The notes under the pieces are model-generated. The model was given only the letters and a program-made list of their open reading frames with translations. It made no database searches and was not told the DNA's origin. Made by a program: the position numbers and the translations under genes. A stretch of 64,000 nt of DNA. Source: Streptomyces venezuelae (lineage in GTDB: Bacteria > Actinomycetota > Actinomycetes > Streptomycetales > Streptomycetaceae). This document shows positions 50,655-60,402 of this stretch, one piece after another (the first letter of the stretch is position 1; the number at the start of each line of letters is the position of its first letter). The stretch lies in contig NZ_CP029192.1 in the NCBI RefSeq assembly GCF_008642315.1, positions 558,001 to 622,000 of the forward strand, given 5' to 3'.

Positions 50655-51148
50655 GCACCGTGAGGGGTGCAGATGGCACCTGCGTTTCCTCGCCTCGCTG
50701 GCGTGCGCCGGTACCGCCAGCGACACCGTAAGTGAACGGCGAGAGCATGAGCGGGTCCCAAGGTACGATTGCCTGTATGGGGATGCTCACTACAGCCTTC
50801 CTTCCTGCTTCGGTGGGTGACTGCCTGCATCACCAGCCACCCACCGCGCCAAGAATTTCGCCACCTGCACCAGGCCCTTATAGGGGTACGTATTGACCTT
50901 CTGCCCGGGCTCGAACGCGAACGCGAACACGGAGCCGAGCGCGTAGGTGACGTAGAGGTACGTCTTCCCGTCCCGGGTCATGGGGGTTCAGAGTGCCCCC
51001 CCCCCGGGTTTCCGATTGAATCCCGTCTCGACCTCTCCAGAAACGCGCGTCGCCGTGTCCGGGCAGCCCAGTCTGGGTGCTGGTGCTCAGACCGGCTGAG
51101 TAGCAGAGCGCTGGTCCGCCTACCGCCCCCGCGGCTTTGATCGACGAC
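50655..51148. other. Gap with a truncated minus-strand frame and C10 run
   Basis: A minus-strand frame at 50790-50981 encodes TRDGKTYLYVTYALGSVFAFAFEPGQKV, which looks like part of a larger protein; upstream it is interrupted at a run of ten C (50996-51005). This is probably a decayed gene. The rest of the gap shows no gene. Confidence 0.35.
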
Positions 51149-51718
51149 ATGAAGTCGAAGATCGTGGTCCCCGCGCTCGGTGTCACCCTGGTCGCTCTCC
51201 TCGGGCTGGCGGCCAAGGCATGCGAGACGGTACAAGGCGGGCCCGTTCACAGCACCGAGGAGTTCCGTGACCACGTCCGGGCCACCAACCGGGCCGGTGA
51301 GGACACCTACCGCTCACTGTCCCCCGCACCGGCCAAGGAGCCGTACGCCTCCCGGGAGGGCAGTTCCTCATGCGTGGACGACTTCGGCTTCGACGACACC
51401 GGCGTCAGCCGGGACGAGCCGATCCTCACCTGGGACCTGGACTTCGCCCGCGACGACGACTTCCGCGCCGCACTGGCATCCCTCCGGACCGCCTGGCGCA
51501 AGGACGGCCACACCGTCGAGAAAGTCGACAACGGCATCACCACCACCCTCGACGACGGCATCCGGGTCACCCTCCACCTCGACTACTACGACGGCGAACC
51601 CGAACTCCGCGCCGAGGGCACGTGCATGCGCTACCGACACAACTACGGCGACGCATACGACTACATGTACGACGACAACGGAGACGGGACCGTCGACGAA
51701 TACGAGCGGCCGAACTGA
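51149..51718 (+). CDS. Secreted or membrane-anchored hypothetical protein with EF-hand-like end
   Basis: ATG 51149 (MKSKIVVPALG) gives 189 residues; ATG 51137 is also in frame. The N-terminus is a signal or anchor segment (IVVPALGVTLVALLGLAAKAC) with a possible lipobox cysteine. The body is acidic (DDFGFDDTGVSRDEPIL, DYYDGEPELRAEG) and the C-terminus DDNGDGTVDEYE resembles a calcium-binding EF-hand or dockerin loop. No family is recognised. Flanking regions contain decayed genes. Confidence 0.72.
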   Translation: MKSKIVVPALGVTLVALLGLAAKACETVQGGPVHSTEEFRDHVRATNRAGEDTYRSLSPAPAKEPYASREGSSSCVDDFGFDDTGVSRDEPILTWDLDFARDDDFRAALASLRTAWRKDGHTVEKVDNGITTTLDDGIRVTLHLDYYDGEPELRAEGTCMRYRHNYGDAYDYMYDDNGDGTVDEYERPN

Positions 51719-52056
51719 GCGCGCGGGAGCACAGACGGAAGGCGAGACAAGTGAAGGCCGTCCCGCCGGGACAGCGTGACCCAGGTTTAGCAAGCCCAGA
51801 TGCACTCTTGACGCCCACATCCACTTCACCTTGGTTCAAGGAGCCTGCGTGAACCGCAAGGGACTGCGCATAGCCGCCACAGTCGGCGTCACCTGCGGAG
51901 TCGCGCTCCGACACTCATGCTCGTCGCGATCTGAGCCATTCCCATGAGCGTCGGGCCGCGCCACCTTGTCCTGCTTGACCTGCGAGGGCGCGGCCTGCCT
52001 CCGGAACTGCCGACTTGCGCAAGGAAGGCCAACCATGAGCGACGAACGTCGGCCAG
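51719..52056. other. Gap of 338 bp with a possible gene start fragment
   Basis: A GTG at about 51848 opens NRKGLRIAATVGVTCGVAL, which resembles the start of a secreted protein but stops after about 30 codons. No complete gene is present. Confidence 0.3.
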
Positions 52057-52314
52057 ATGATGGCAAGGATCCTCGCCGGTCTCTTCACCGCTCCGGTGCG
52101 CCTTCTCCTACGGCTCAGCACGCTCGCGGAGCGGACCAAACGCGCAGCGGAGGAAGTCACTTCGTGCCTGACGACGTTCCTGGCCGCCCTCTTCGTCCTT
52201 GCATTCACTCCGGGGTTGCACGCCACCAACCCATGGCTCCCGGCGGCAGCGGCAACCGTACTCGGGATCGTGGCGAACCTGATCGTGACCCGAGTGGAGT
52301 CGCACAAGAGGTGA
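52057..52314 (+). CDS. Small membrane protein, doubtful
   Basis: An ATG at 52057 opens 85 codons. The product has one or two hydrophobic segments (LTTFLAALFVLAFTPGL and LPAAAATVLGIVANLIV) after a basic amphipathic start (LLRLSTLAERTKRAAEEV). Codon use is plausible but no ribosome site is obvious. No family is recognised. Confidence 0.4.
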   Translation: MMARILAGLFTAPVRLLLRLSTLAERTKRAAEEVTSCLTTFLAALFVLAFTPGLHATNPWLPAAAATVLGIVANLIVTRVESHKR

Positions 52315-52698
52315 GAGCCCGCGGTCGCCTTTCCCCCCGACAGGCCGGAGCGGTGCGTGGGCGTGTGACGGTGCGCCCTACTCCTCGGGGCCTTTCGGCG
52401 TGCGCGGGTCGAGGGCCCCCGTGACGTCGCGCAATGCTAGGTCCATCAGCCAGGCCACGGACTCATCGGCACCCATCGCGACGGCAAGACCGTCTGGCAC
52501 TCCTGCACACCGCTCGGCCTGGAACTGCTACCCGTGGGGCAGGCACCGCCGAGTGAACAGGCGGCGGGTAAACGGTCCGGACCGCGCCGGCCTGCGTCAG
52601 CAGACCCCCGGAACCCACGGTGATTGCTCGGCGCTCGATGAGCGGCCGGTGCCGGTAAAAGCGCAGTGTTCAGTGAGCGGTCTGTGCTCGGTGAGCGG
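52315..52698. other. Gap of 384 bp without a gene
   Basis: No coding frame is supported. Near 52665-52710 the sequence GGTGAGCGGTC recurs in 18-bp steps just beyond the end of the next gene, a short imperfect repeat. Confidence 0.4.
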
Positions 52699-53046
52699 TC
52701 AGTGCTCGATGACCTCGAAGATGTCCGTGTACATCTCGCGCTGCCACGGGGGCAGATCGTCGTAGTCCAAGACGTCGGCAGGCTCGGGCGCGCCGAAGTA
52801 CTTGTACAACTGCGCGGTCCACGCGATGTCGACGAACCGGCTCTTCTCCTCCTTCGTCAGCCACAGAGTGGCGCCGTCCGAGACGGTAACGAACTGAACG
52901 ATCTGCTCGTACACGGCACCGGCAGCCTCGCGCTCCCACTCCGGAGTCTCGGCCCACGGCGCCACGAAAGACGCCTCCGGCTCCCCCGGATGATGCGTTT
53001 TCACAGCAGTGATCCACGCCTCGCGGAACACCCGGGCACCATCCAT
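52699..53046 (-). CDS. Hypothetical cytosolic protein, 115 residues
   Basis: ATG 53046 is chosen because GGGAG lies about 8 nt upstream. The protein begins MDGARVFREAWITAVKTHHPGE and contains PEWEREAAGAVYEQIVQFV and FVDIAWTAQLYKYFG, with aromatic and acidic residues in a probable all-helical fold. Codon use is typical for a real gene. No family is recognised and no neighbour gives a functional hint. Confidence 0.65.
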   Translation of the reverse strand: MDGARVFREAWITAVKTHHPGEPEASFVAPWAETPEWEREAAGAVYEQIVQFVTVSDGATLWLTKEEKSRFVDIAWTAQLYKYFGAPEPADVLDYDDLPPWQREMYTDIFEVIEH

Positions 53047-53090
53047 GGCGCGCTCCCTCACCGTCAGCTCGACTCCGCGTCAACGACCAC

Positions 53091-53480
53091 TCACCGGCCC
53101 GGTATCCGCCCGTAGTACAGCGCGCCGCGCAGGCCGAGCGACCGTGCCGTCAGCGCCTTGGACCCCGTGCCGGCACCGTTCGGGGGGGGCCACACGCCAC
53201 CCGTGCTCCGGTTCTGGTCGTACTCCGGGGCCGTCCTCGTTGTAGACGCCGACGGTGACATCGCCGTTCCCGTCTCCGCCATAGTCCCCCAGGGCCAGCG
53301 CCGAGCCGAACTCGTCGCTGACTTCCGCCGCGCCCGGGCGCCGGTCGAGTCCTGGTGCCAGGCCGCAGACCTGGCGGTGCCCGAGGCGTCGAGCAGGCCG
53401 GCCGGGCCCAAAGCCGGGACAGTCGCCGAACCCGCACGATCCGCCGTGCCCGCGCGGAGGCGGATTGCCATTGGCAGGGC
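53091..53480 (-). pseudogene. Truncated, frameshifted FG-GAP repeat protein
   Basis: One minus-strand frame encodes a clear FG-GAP unit (DEFGSALALGDYGGDGNGDVTVGVYNEDG, given here in parts); the sensible continuation (EYDQNRSTGGVWPPPNGAG...GLRGALYYGRIPGR) lies in another frame up to the stop at 53091. The start and most repeats are missing. It is the remnant of a secreted integrin-like beta-propeller protein. Confidence 0.6.
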
Positions 53481-53504
53481 GGCGAGCGTTCCGGCGCCGC
53501 AGCG

Positions 53505-54098
53505 CTACGACTCGCCGGTGACTCTGGCCGATCCGATCGCCGCCGCGCCGATCTCCCTGGCGGCGGTCCGCGTAGACGAGTTGGAGTTCAGGTTGGCCAG
53601 CGATGCCTTGTTGAGCGCGTAGACGACGAACTCGTACGTGTTCACGGTCGAGGGCGAGCACGGCCCCTGGTAGCCGTAGAGGTTCGCACTGCCACGGTAG
53701 TAGACCTGCCTGGCTCCCGCCGGGGTCGAGGGCCGGTATGCGTGGTCGACATTTTGAGGGAGTGAGGTCGTGCTCGCCGCGATGTCGTAGATGACCCAGT
53801 GGATGAGGTTGGAGTTGTCGAGATCGCGCATGACGATCGCGTAGCTCTTGGTGGCAGCCGGAGCCCCCGACCAGGTCAGAGGAGGGGATTCGTTCCTCTT
53901 GCCGGGGTCGCTTCCGCCTCCGCTGGTGCACTCGTGGACCTTGGGGATGGCGCCACCGTCGGCGAACGCGGTACTGGAGAGGGCGAACGCGCTCCGGGTT
54001 GCCGACGGCGTCGGCGAGTTCGACGAAGCCGTGGTCGGCGAAAGGCCGACGGCCCCGCTGACGAGCAGAGCGCAAAGCGCAATTCTTGCACTTCTCAC
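53505..54098 (-). CDS. Secreted YbhB/YbcL (PEBP) family protein
   Basis: GTG 54098 with GGGAG about 8 nt upstream encodes 197 residues. A signal peptide (ARIALCALLVSGAVGL) precedes the phosphatidylethanolamine-binding fold: SPPLTWSGAPAATKSYAIVMRDLD, LIHWVIYDI, YRGSANLYGYQGPCSPS and YEFVVYALNK. The DxxxxxxxHWVxYxI and GYxGPxPP-like motifs line the ligand pocket. Bacterial members are of unknown role, some inhibiting proteases. It is a single gene. Confidence 0.88.
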   Translation of the reverse strand: MRSARIALCALLVSGAVGLSPTTASSNSPTPSATRSAFALSSTAFADGGAIPKVHECTSGGGSDPGKRNESPPLTWSGAPAATKSYAIVMRDLDNSNLIHWVIYDIAASTTSLPQNVDHAYRPSTPAGARQVYYRGSANLYGYQGPCSPSTVNTYEFVVYALNKASLANLNSNSSTRTAAREIGAAAIGSARVTGES

Positions 54099-54563
54099 TG
54101 GAAGCTCCCGAGGTACGTGGGGTCGCTTGGGCGTCCGTGACGTGCGAGTGGGATGCGTGCGGCGGAACCAGCGTATGCACCGTTGGTTGTGGCGTCATGT
54201 CACTTATCGATCCGATCGAGGTACTTTTCACTTTCGGTCGTGCCGTCCCGGAGGGGGCGTCCCGTCAGGCCGTCGGTGATCAACAGCAGCACTCGGCCGT
54301 GCTCCAGGCGGGCTGGTGTGACCGGCCGGTGCGGCGGGTTCGTGGTCCGGGTTCAAGCCGGGTAGCCGCCCGCGCACGGACAGAACCATCACGCCCCCGG
54401 AGGACTTCGTCGAGCACAACCCCGACCTGACCGCTCCCGGGCCCTTCGTCCCCCTCGGATCGAGGCCCTCCATACCCCCAGAAAAGGCCTTTCCCCGCTA
54501 AGAGTTCCGTGCGTCCACCGCGAATGTTGACCTAGATCAACTTCCGGTTCAAAGGCGAATGGG
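54099..54563. other. Gap of 465 bp between divergent genes
   Basis: A plus-strand frame near 54390-54500 (TPEDFVEHNPDLTAPGPFVPLG) ends at a stop and could be the tail of a lost gene. A short dyad TTGACCTAGATCAA at 54531-54544 lies just before the permease gene and may belong to its promoter. Confidence 0.35.
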
Positions 54564-56207
54564 ATGCAAATGGATATGGGACCGAGCGGCAAGGGGCAGA
54601 TCAGCCTCTTCGCCCTCATCATGATCGGTATCGGTTCGATCTTCGGTTCGGGCTGGCTGTTCGGTGCCGGGTCCGCGGCTCAGGTCGCGGGTCCGGCATC
54701 TGTCGTCGCCTGGGTGTTGGGCGCGATCTTCATGGGCCTCATCGCGATGTCGTACGCGGAGGTCGGTGCGGCGCTTCCGTCCCGCGGCAGCATGGCCCGC
54801 TTCGGACACCTCTCGCACGGGCCGGTGCTCGGCTTCATGACCGGCTGGGCCGTATGGATCGCGGTGGCCGCGCTGATCCCCATCGAATCCATCGCCGCCA
54901 CGCAGTACATGGCGTCCTGGAACTTCGGCTGGGCCTCTGGGCTCTTCGACACCCAGTCGCACCAACTCACCCTTTCCGGCACCGCGGTCGCGCTGCTGCT
55001 GACCGTGGCGCTCTGGCTGGTCTGCTACTGGTCCGTGCAACTGCTCGCACGCATCAACATCGCGCTCACGCTGTTCAAATTCCTGATTCCTCTGCTGACC
55101 GTCGCCGCGTTGATGGCCTCCGGGTTCCACGGCTCGAACTTCACCAGCGCCGGGGGCTTCGCGCCCGAGGGGTGGACCGCTGTGCTGACCGCCATCAGCA
55201 CCAGCGGAGTGGTCTTCGCCTTCAACGGCTTCCAGGCCATCGTCAACCTCGGCGGCTCCACCCGGAACCCGGGGCGGTCGATCCCGCTGGCTCTGGTCGG
55301 CGCCCTGGGGCTGGGCCTCGTCATCTACCTCGCGCTGCAGATCGCCTTCATCGGCGCGGTACCCCCCGAGCAGCTGGCCGAGACCGGCTGGCAGGGCATC
55401 AACTACGACTCGCCGTTCGTCGACCTCGCCAAGGTCCTGGCGTTGCACTGGGTGGTCACGATGCTGCAGTTCGGCGCCTTCGTCTCGCCCGCCGGCTCCA
55501 ACATCGCCAATGTCGCCTCCGCCTCGTACATGGTGCAGAGCCTGGCCGAGACCGGCTTCTTCCCCAAGAGGCTGCGCCAGGTCCACCCGGTGTACGGCAC
55601 CGCCCGCCCGGCGATGTGGCTCAACCTCGTCTTCGCCGTGGCCTTGCTGCTGGCCGCCGGGCGCAGTTGGAACGCGCTGTCCGCGGTGGTCTCGGCCGCG
55701 ATGGTCATCTCCTACCTCATCGGGCCGATCGCGGTGGGCCTGTTCAGGGAGACCCGGCCGGACATGGCACGCCCGTTCCGCCTCCCGGCGGCCAAGGTGC
55801 TGTGCCCCATCACTTTCGCCTGCGCCGCCTGCGCCCTGTACTGGTCGAAGTGGCCCAACACCGGGCTGTGCGTGCTGCTCACGCTGATCGCCGCTCCCGT
55901 CGCCGCGGTCGTGCTGCGCCGCCGCACCAGGACCGATCTGCGGGCGCAGCTCGCCCCCGCCTGGTGGATGGTGTGCTTCCTGATCTGGATGACGGTCGTG
56001 TCCGCGCTGGGCAGCGAGGACTTCGGCGGCGCGGGTGTGATCGCCGGGGGCTTGGACATCGCGCTCGTGGCGCTCTCCGCACTCGGCTTCTACGCCTGGG
56101 CCCAGCGGGCGGGGCGAGCGGCACACCGGAGGGGGCTGGTGGAGGCGGATACGCCCGAGGAAGCACAGCCTGCGGCCCCGCCGACGGTCGGCACGGCCGC
56201 GCGCTGA
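54564..56207 (+). CDS. APC-family amino-acid permease
   Basis: A protein of 547 residues with 12 or more hydrophobic segments. The first helix (FALIMIGIGSIFGSGWLFGAG) has the glycine-rich substrate-binding break of the APC superfamily, and helix 6 (VVFAFNGFQAIVNLGGSTRNPGRSIP) carries the family loop. AAAG at 54551 is a plausible ribosome site. The gene is followed 68 bp later by an L-serine dehydratase gene in the same direction, which suggests L-serine or a related amino acid as the transported substrate; this is inference from context only. Confidence 0.9.
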   Translation: MQMDMGPSGKGQISLFALIMIGIGSIFGSGWLFGAGSAAQVAGPASVVAWVLGAIFMGLIAMSYAEVGAALPSRGSMARFGHLSHGPVLGFMTGWAVWIAVAALIPIESIAATQYMASWNFGWASGLFDTQSHQLTLSGTAVALLLTVALWLVCYWSVQLLARINIALTLFKFLIPLLTVAALMASGFHGSNFTSAGGFAPEGWTAVLTAISTSGVVFAFNGFQAIVNLGGSTRNPGRSIPLALVGALGLGLVIYLALQIAFIGAVPPEQLAETGWQGINYDSPFVDLAKVLALHWVVTMLQFGAFVSPAGSNIANVASASYMVQSLAETGFFPKRLRQVHPVYGTARPAMWLNLVFAVALLLAAGRSWNALSAVVSAAMVISYLIGPIAVGLFRETRPDMARPFRLPAAKVLCPITFACAACALYWSKWPNTGLCVLLTLIAAPVAAVVLRRRTRTDLRAQLAPAWWMVCFLIWMTVVSALGSEDFGGAGVIAGGLDIALVALSALGFYAWAQRAGRAAHRRGLVEADTPEEAQPAAPPTVGTAAR

Positions 56208-56275
56208 CGACCGCGCGCTGACGGGCCGCCCACTGACGGCCGCCCAGCCACTTCCTCCCACGTACAGGGGTCCCC

Positions 56276-57658
56276 ATGTCTGTCTCTGTCCTCGATCTGT
56301 TCTCCATCGGCGTCGGCCCCTCCAGTTCCCACACCGTGGGGCCGATGCGCGCCGCCGGGATATTCGTCCAACAGCTCAAATATCAGGGACTGTTGAGCCG
56401 TACGACACATGTCCGTGTCGAGCTCTTCGGCTCCCTGGGCGCCACGGGGCGCGGGCACCACACCCCCAGCGCGGTCCTGTGGGGTCTGATGGGGCACCTG
56501 CCCGAGACCGTCGACCCGCAGGCCGCGCGCGAGCGGGAACAGAAGGTGCACGACACCGGCCGTCTTCTCCTCCAGGGCACTCGGGAGATCGACTTTCCCG
56601 CGGAAGCTCTGGTGCTGCATCAGGACCGGTCCCTTCCGTTCCACGCCAACGGGATGAGGTTCTTCGCCCATGGTGACGGGGACGTACTGCTGTGGGAGAG
56701 GACGTATTACTCGGTCGGTGGCGGGTTCGTCCTGGACGAGGACGAGGCGTGCGCCGACCCCGACCACCGGCCCGCCCCCGAGACCCTGCCGTATCCCTTC
56801 CACACCGGGCGCCAGTTGCTGGAGACGGCACGGCGCACCGGACTGCCCGTCTCGTCGCTGATGCTCGGCAACGAGCTGACGCGGTGCAGCGAGCCCGAGC
56901 TCCGCGACCGCCTCGCGCGGATCTGGCAGGTCATGGAGGACGGCATCGACCGCGGTCTGGCCCACGACGGCATCCTGCCCGGTGGTCTGAACGTCCGGCG
57001 CCGGGCGGCCTCCATCGCCCGCAAGCTGCGCGCCGAGGGGGACCAGAACACCCACGCCATGGAGTGGGCGACGGCGTACGCCATGGCCGTCAGCGAGGAG
57101 AACGCCACCGGCGGCCGAGTGGTCACCGCTCCCACCAACGGCGCCGCGGGCATCCTGCCGGCTGTGGGCCGCTACTTCCTGACCTTCGCCGCCGACGGGC
57201 TGAGCGCCGACGAACGGCAGGACGTCATGGCCTGCTTCCTTCTGACGGCGGGCGCCTTCGGCCTCCTGCTGAAGGAGAACGCCTCACTGTCCGGTGCCGA
57301 GGTCGGCTGCCAGGGCGAGGTCGGCTCGGCCTGCGCCATGGCGGCGGCTGGCCTGGCCGAGGTCCTCGGCGGCAGTCCGGAGCAGGTGGAGAACGCCGCC
57401 GAGATCGGCCTCGAACACCATCTGGGCCTGACGTGCGACCCTGTGGGGGGTCTCGTCCAGATCCCGTGCATCGAACGCAACGCCATGGCCGCGGTCAAGG
57501 CGATCACGGCCGCGCGTCTGGCTCTGCGGGGCACCGGAGAGCACCGCATCGGTTTCGACGAGGCCATGGCCACGATGAAGCAGACGGGAGCCGATATGCC
57601 GGCCAAGTACCGCGAGACCTCGCGCGGCGGTCTGGCCATCAATTTCATCCCGTGCTGA
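56276..57658 (+). CDS. sdaA: L-serine ammonia-lyase (iron-sulfur)
   Basis: A single-chain enzyme of 460 residues, the standard length. The N-terminal domain begins [24 protein letters not shown], the characteristic SSSHT motif. The cluster-binding region has cysteines in [14 protein letters not shown] and [17 protein letters not shown], which would bind the [4Fe-4S] centre. It deaminates L-serine to pyruvate and ammonia in the cytosol. The preceding permease gene probably shares its transcript, so the two form a serine uptake and catabolism unit. Confidence 0.95.
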   Translation: MSVSVLDLFSIGVGPSSSHTVGPMRAAGIFVQQLKYQGLLSRTTHVRVELFGSLGATGRGHHTPSAVLWGLMGHLPETVDPQAAREREQKVHDTGRLLLQGTREIDFPAEALVLHQDRSLPFHANGMRFFAHGDGDVLLWERTYYSVGGGFVLDEDEACADPDHRPAPETLPYPFHTGRQLLETARRTGLPVSSLMLGNELTRCSEPELRDRLARIWQVMEDGIDRGLAHDGILPGGLNVRRRAASIARKLRAEGDQNTHAMEWATAYAMAVSEENATGGRVVTAPTNGAAGILPAVGRYFLTFAADGLSADERQDVMACFLLTAGAFGLLLKENASLSGAEVGCQGEVGSACAMAAAGLAEVLGGSPEQVENAAEIGLEHHLGLTCDPVGGLVQIPCIERNAMAAVKAITAARLALRGTGEHRIGFDEAMATMKQTGADMPAKYRETSRGGLAINFIPC

Positions 57659-57671
57659 CGCGCTGGTCCCT

Positions 57672-57685
57672 GCCCCTGCCGGGGC
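57672..57685 (+). terminator. Short hairpin after sdaA
   Basis: GCCCC-TGCC-GGGGC followed by a pyrimidine stretch lies 14 bp after the sdaA stop. The stem is only 5 bp, so this is a weak candidate. Confidence 0.4.
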
Positions 57686-57785
57686 TCTCCCGACCCTGTA
57701 GGCGACGGAGTTGACGGCCCAGCCCGCATCACCCGGTCTGGGCGCCGCTGGGGGCTTCTGAACCAGGCCGGGTACCCTCGGCTCC

Positions 57786-58211
57786 GTGCCCCGCCATCCG
57801 AGGAAGGCTCGTCGCCTGGTCGCCGACGGGCGCGCGTATCTGTGGACGCTCCGTCACAGCCACAGCGTGGCGGGCGGCGACCGGTCATGCTGCGAGACCC
57901 TCACGCTGTACCCGCAGCCGACCGGCACGGGCGGGCCACTGCGTATCGTCTTCGCCGAAGGCCAAGGCCGGTACGTCCCGGGCGGGGCGCCCCTGGGCTC
58001 CGGAGATGTGGGATACGTACGGGGCGCCTCCCTGAACCTGCACGAACCCGGCGCCGTCCGAGCACTGCTCGACGCGGCATCAACCCGCGGATGGCAGACC
58101 GAGGGGCGGCAAGCGGTGGAGATCGACGGCTGGACCCTGCTGCAGGCGGCAGCCACCGCGCGAGCCGGGGGCTCCGGCCCTTCTGGCCCGGAAGACCGAC
58201 TCCGCTCATGA
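57786..58211 (+). CDS. Hypothetical protein, 141 residues
   Basis: GTG 57786 encodes a small soluble protein: LRRLVADGRAYLWTLRHSH-like start (KARRLVADGRAYLWTLRHSH), CCETLTLYPQPTGTGGPLRIVFAEG and LNLHEPGAVRALLDAASTRGW. Codon use supports a real gene. No Shine-Dalgarno sequence is evident, so the mRNA may be leaderless. The fold looks alpha/beta; no family or partner is recognised. Confidence 0.65.
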   Translation: MPRHPRKARRLVADGRAYLWTLRHSHSVAGGDRSCCETLTLYPQPTGTGGPLRIVFAEGQGRYVPGGAPLGSGDVGYVRGASLNLHEPGAVRALLDAASTRGWQTEGRQAVEIDGWTLLQAAATARAGGSGPSGPEDRLRS

Positions 58212-58372
58212 GACGCACCCCCACATCGAGGGTGTGGCAAGCGGAGGTGAGCAGCCCGCATGCGTCTGCCTGCTTCCGTCGGCCCGTGCAGGGCGCCGGA
58301 GCAGGCAGACACATGAGCCGAGGCAGGCATAGGAGCCGAGAGCGCTGGGGCTCTACCGGGCCGCGATCGTCG

Positions 58373-60301
58373 TTACAGCGTGCCGGTCAGACGGTCGGTG
58401 AGCAGTCGGGTGAAGCGGGCCGGGTCGGGCAGTTCGCCGCCTTCCGCGAGCAGCGCGCCTCCGTAGACCAGCTCGGCGATCTCCGCCAGCGCGGGGTCGT
58501 CGGCGTTCGCGGCGTGCGCGGTGCGCAGGGCAGTGACGAGCGGGTGTGCGGGGTTGAGTTCCAGGATCCGCTTGACCGGGGGCATCTCCTGGCCCATGGC
58601 CCGGTACATCTTCTCCAGGGTCGGGGTCACGTCGTGGGCGTCGCCGACGATGCAGGCCGCCGAGGTGGTCAGGCGTGAGGACAGGCGGACCTGCTTGACG
58701 TGTTCGGACAGGGTGGTGGTCAGCCAGGGCAGCAGCGTGGCGAAGTCCTGCTCCCGCTGGGCCTTGTCGGCGTCGGTTTCCTTCTCGCCGTCGGCGTCGT
58801 CGTCGAGGTCGACCTGACCCTTGGCGATGGACTGCAGGCGGTGGCCGTCGAAGGCGGGGACCTGGTCCACCCACACCTCGTCGATGGGGTCGGTGAGGAT
58901 CAGTACCTCGTAGCCCTTGGCGGCGAAGGCCTCCATGTGCGGGGAGTTCTCCACCATCGCGCGGTTCTCGCCGGTCAGGTAGTAGATGGCGTCCTGGCCG
59001 TCCTTCATGCGCTCGACGTACTCGCGCAGGGTGGTGGTCTTCTCCGGGTCGTGGGTGGAGGCGGCCGACACCAGCTCCAGCAGCGTCTCGGTGTTGTCGG
59101 TGTCCTCGAGCAGGCCTTCCTTGAGCGCGCGGCCGAACTGCTCCCACAGCTTCGCGTAGCGCTCGGCGTCCTTGGACTGCACGGACTTGAGGGCGCCGAG
59201 GACCTTCTTGATCAGGCGCCTGCGGACGCCGCGGATCTGGCGGTCGTGCTGAAGGATTTCGCGGGAGACGTTGAGCGACAGGTCGTGCGCGTCCACGACT
59301 CCCTTGACGAAGCGCAGGTAGTTGGGCATGAGCGCTTCGCAGTCGTCCATGATGAACACCCGCTTGACGTACAGCTGTACGCCGCGCTTGGTCTCGCGGG
59401 AGAACAGGTCGAAGGGTGCCTGCGAGGGGATGAACAGCAGCGCCTCGTACTCGAAGGTGCCTTCGGCACGCATGTGGATCGTCTCGGCCGGAGCCTGCCA
59501 GTCGTGGCTGATCTGCTGGTAGAACTCGCTGTACTCGTCCTCGGTGACCTCGGTACGCGGACGGGCCCACAGGGCCTTCATCGAGTTGAGCGTGTCGATG
59601 TCGCGGGTGGTGGCGCCCTCTGCATCGGTGCGCTCGGTGGCCATCCGGATCGGCCAGCGGATGAAGTCCGAGTACCGCTTGACGATCTGGCGGATTTTCG
59701 GCTCGGACAGGTAGTCGGCGAGCCCGTCCTCGCTGTCGGCGGGCTTGAGGTGCAGGATCACCGAGGTGCCCGTGGGCAGGCCGTCGACGGTCTGGAGGTC
59801 GTAGGTGCCCTCGCCGTCGGACTCCCACTGGGTGCCGGACTCGGTGCCCGCACGTCGGGTACGCAGGGTGACCTTGTCGGCGACCATGAACGCCGAGTAG
59901 AAGCCGACGCCGAACTGCCCGATCAGGCTCTCGGCGGTGACCGCGTCCTTGGCGTCCTTGGCCTCCTTCATCTTCTCCAGCAGGCCGGCGGTGCCGGACT
60001 TGGCGATCGTGCCGATCAGCTCCACGAGTTCGTCCCGGGTCATGCCGATCCCGTTGTCCCGGACGGTCAGCGTGCGGGCGTCGGTGTCGACCTCCAGCGC
60101 GATGTGCAGGTCGGTGGTGTCGATATCGGCGAGACCGTCTTCGGTCAGCGATGCCAGCCGAAGTTTGTCCAGGGCGTCGGAGGCGTTCGAGATCAGCTCG
60201 CGCAGGAAGATGTCCTTGTTCGAGTAGATCGAGTGAATCACCAGTCGCAGCAACTGGCGGGTCTCGGCCTGGAATTCCATCGTCTCGACACTGTTAGCCA
60301 T
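58373..60301 (-). CDS. htpG: Molecular chaperone HtpG (Hsp90)
   Basis: ATG 60301 (MANSVETMEFQAETRQLL) gives 642 residues, the normal bacterial Hsp90 length. The N-terminal GHKL ATPase is clear: ELISNASDALDKLR, TVRDNGIGMTRDEL, IGQFGVGFYSAFMVAD. The middle domain (GVVDAHDLSLNVSREILQ) and the C-terminal dimerisation region (NPAHPLVTALR) follow. It assists folding of client proteins. It is preceded about 100 nt upstream by a small regulator-like gene in the same direction. Confidence 0.97.
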   Translation of the reverse strand: MANSVETMEFQAETRQLLRLVIHSIYSNKDIFLRELISNASDALDKLRLASLTEDGLADIDTTDLHIALEVDTDARTLTVRDNGIGMTRDELVELIGTIAKSGTAGLLEKMKEAKDAKDAVTAESLIGQFGVGFYSAFMVADKVTLRTRRAGTESGTQWESDGEGTYDLQTVDGLPTGTSVILHLKPADSEDGLADYLSEPKIRQIVKRYSDFIRWPIRMATERTDAEGATTRDIDTLNSMKALWARPRTEVTEDEYSEFYQQISHDWQAPAETIHMRAEGTFEYEALLFIPSQAPFDLFSRETKRGVQLYVKRVFIMDDCEALMPNYLRFVKGVVDAHDLSLNVSREILQHDRQIRGVRRRLIKKVLGALKSVQSKDAERYAKLWEQFGRALKEGLLEDTDNTETLLELVSAASTHDPEKTTTLREYVERMKDGQDAIYYLTGENRAMVENSPHMEAFAAKGYEVLILTDPIDEVWVDQVPAFDGHRLQSIAKGQVDLDDDADGEKETDADKAQREQDFATLLPWLTTTLSEHVKQVRLSSRLTTSAACIVGDAHDVTPTLEKMYRAMGQEMPPVKRILELNPAHPLVTALRTAHAANADDPALAEIAELVYGGALLAEGGELPDPARFTRLLTDRLTGTL

Positions 60302-60402
60302 GGGGTTCTCTTTCTCCTTCAAGCCTGTGTGACCGTGTAACTGTGTCGCTGCTTTTATCTGTAAGGCGGTCATGAACGGGTGGGACTGGGGGCCGGGACG
60401 GA

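Noticed and set aside
49527..50726. Alpha/beta hydrolase extended to 399 residues
   Set aside because: The first 120 codons lack codon bias and family sequence; the fold begins just after ATG 50357.
54099..56276. Riboswitch before the permease/serine dehydratase genes
   Set aside because: No conserved glycine- or other riboswitch core was visible in the gap before the permease or in the 68-bp intergenic stretch.
58700..60340. Plus-strand open frame of 546 codons antisense to htpG
   Set aside because: htpG on the other strand is unambiguous; this frame has no motif.
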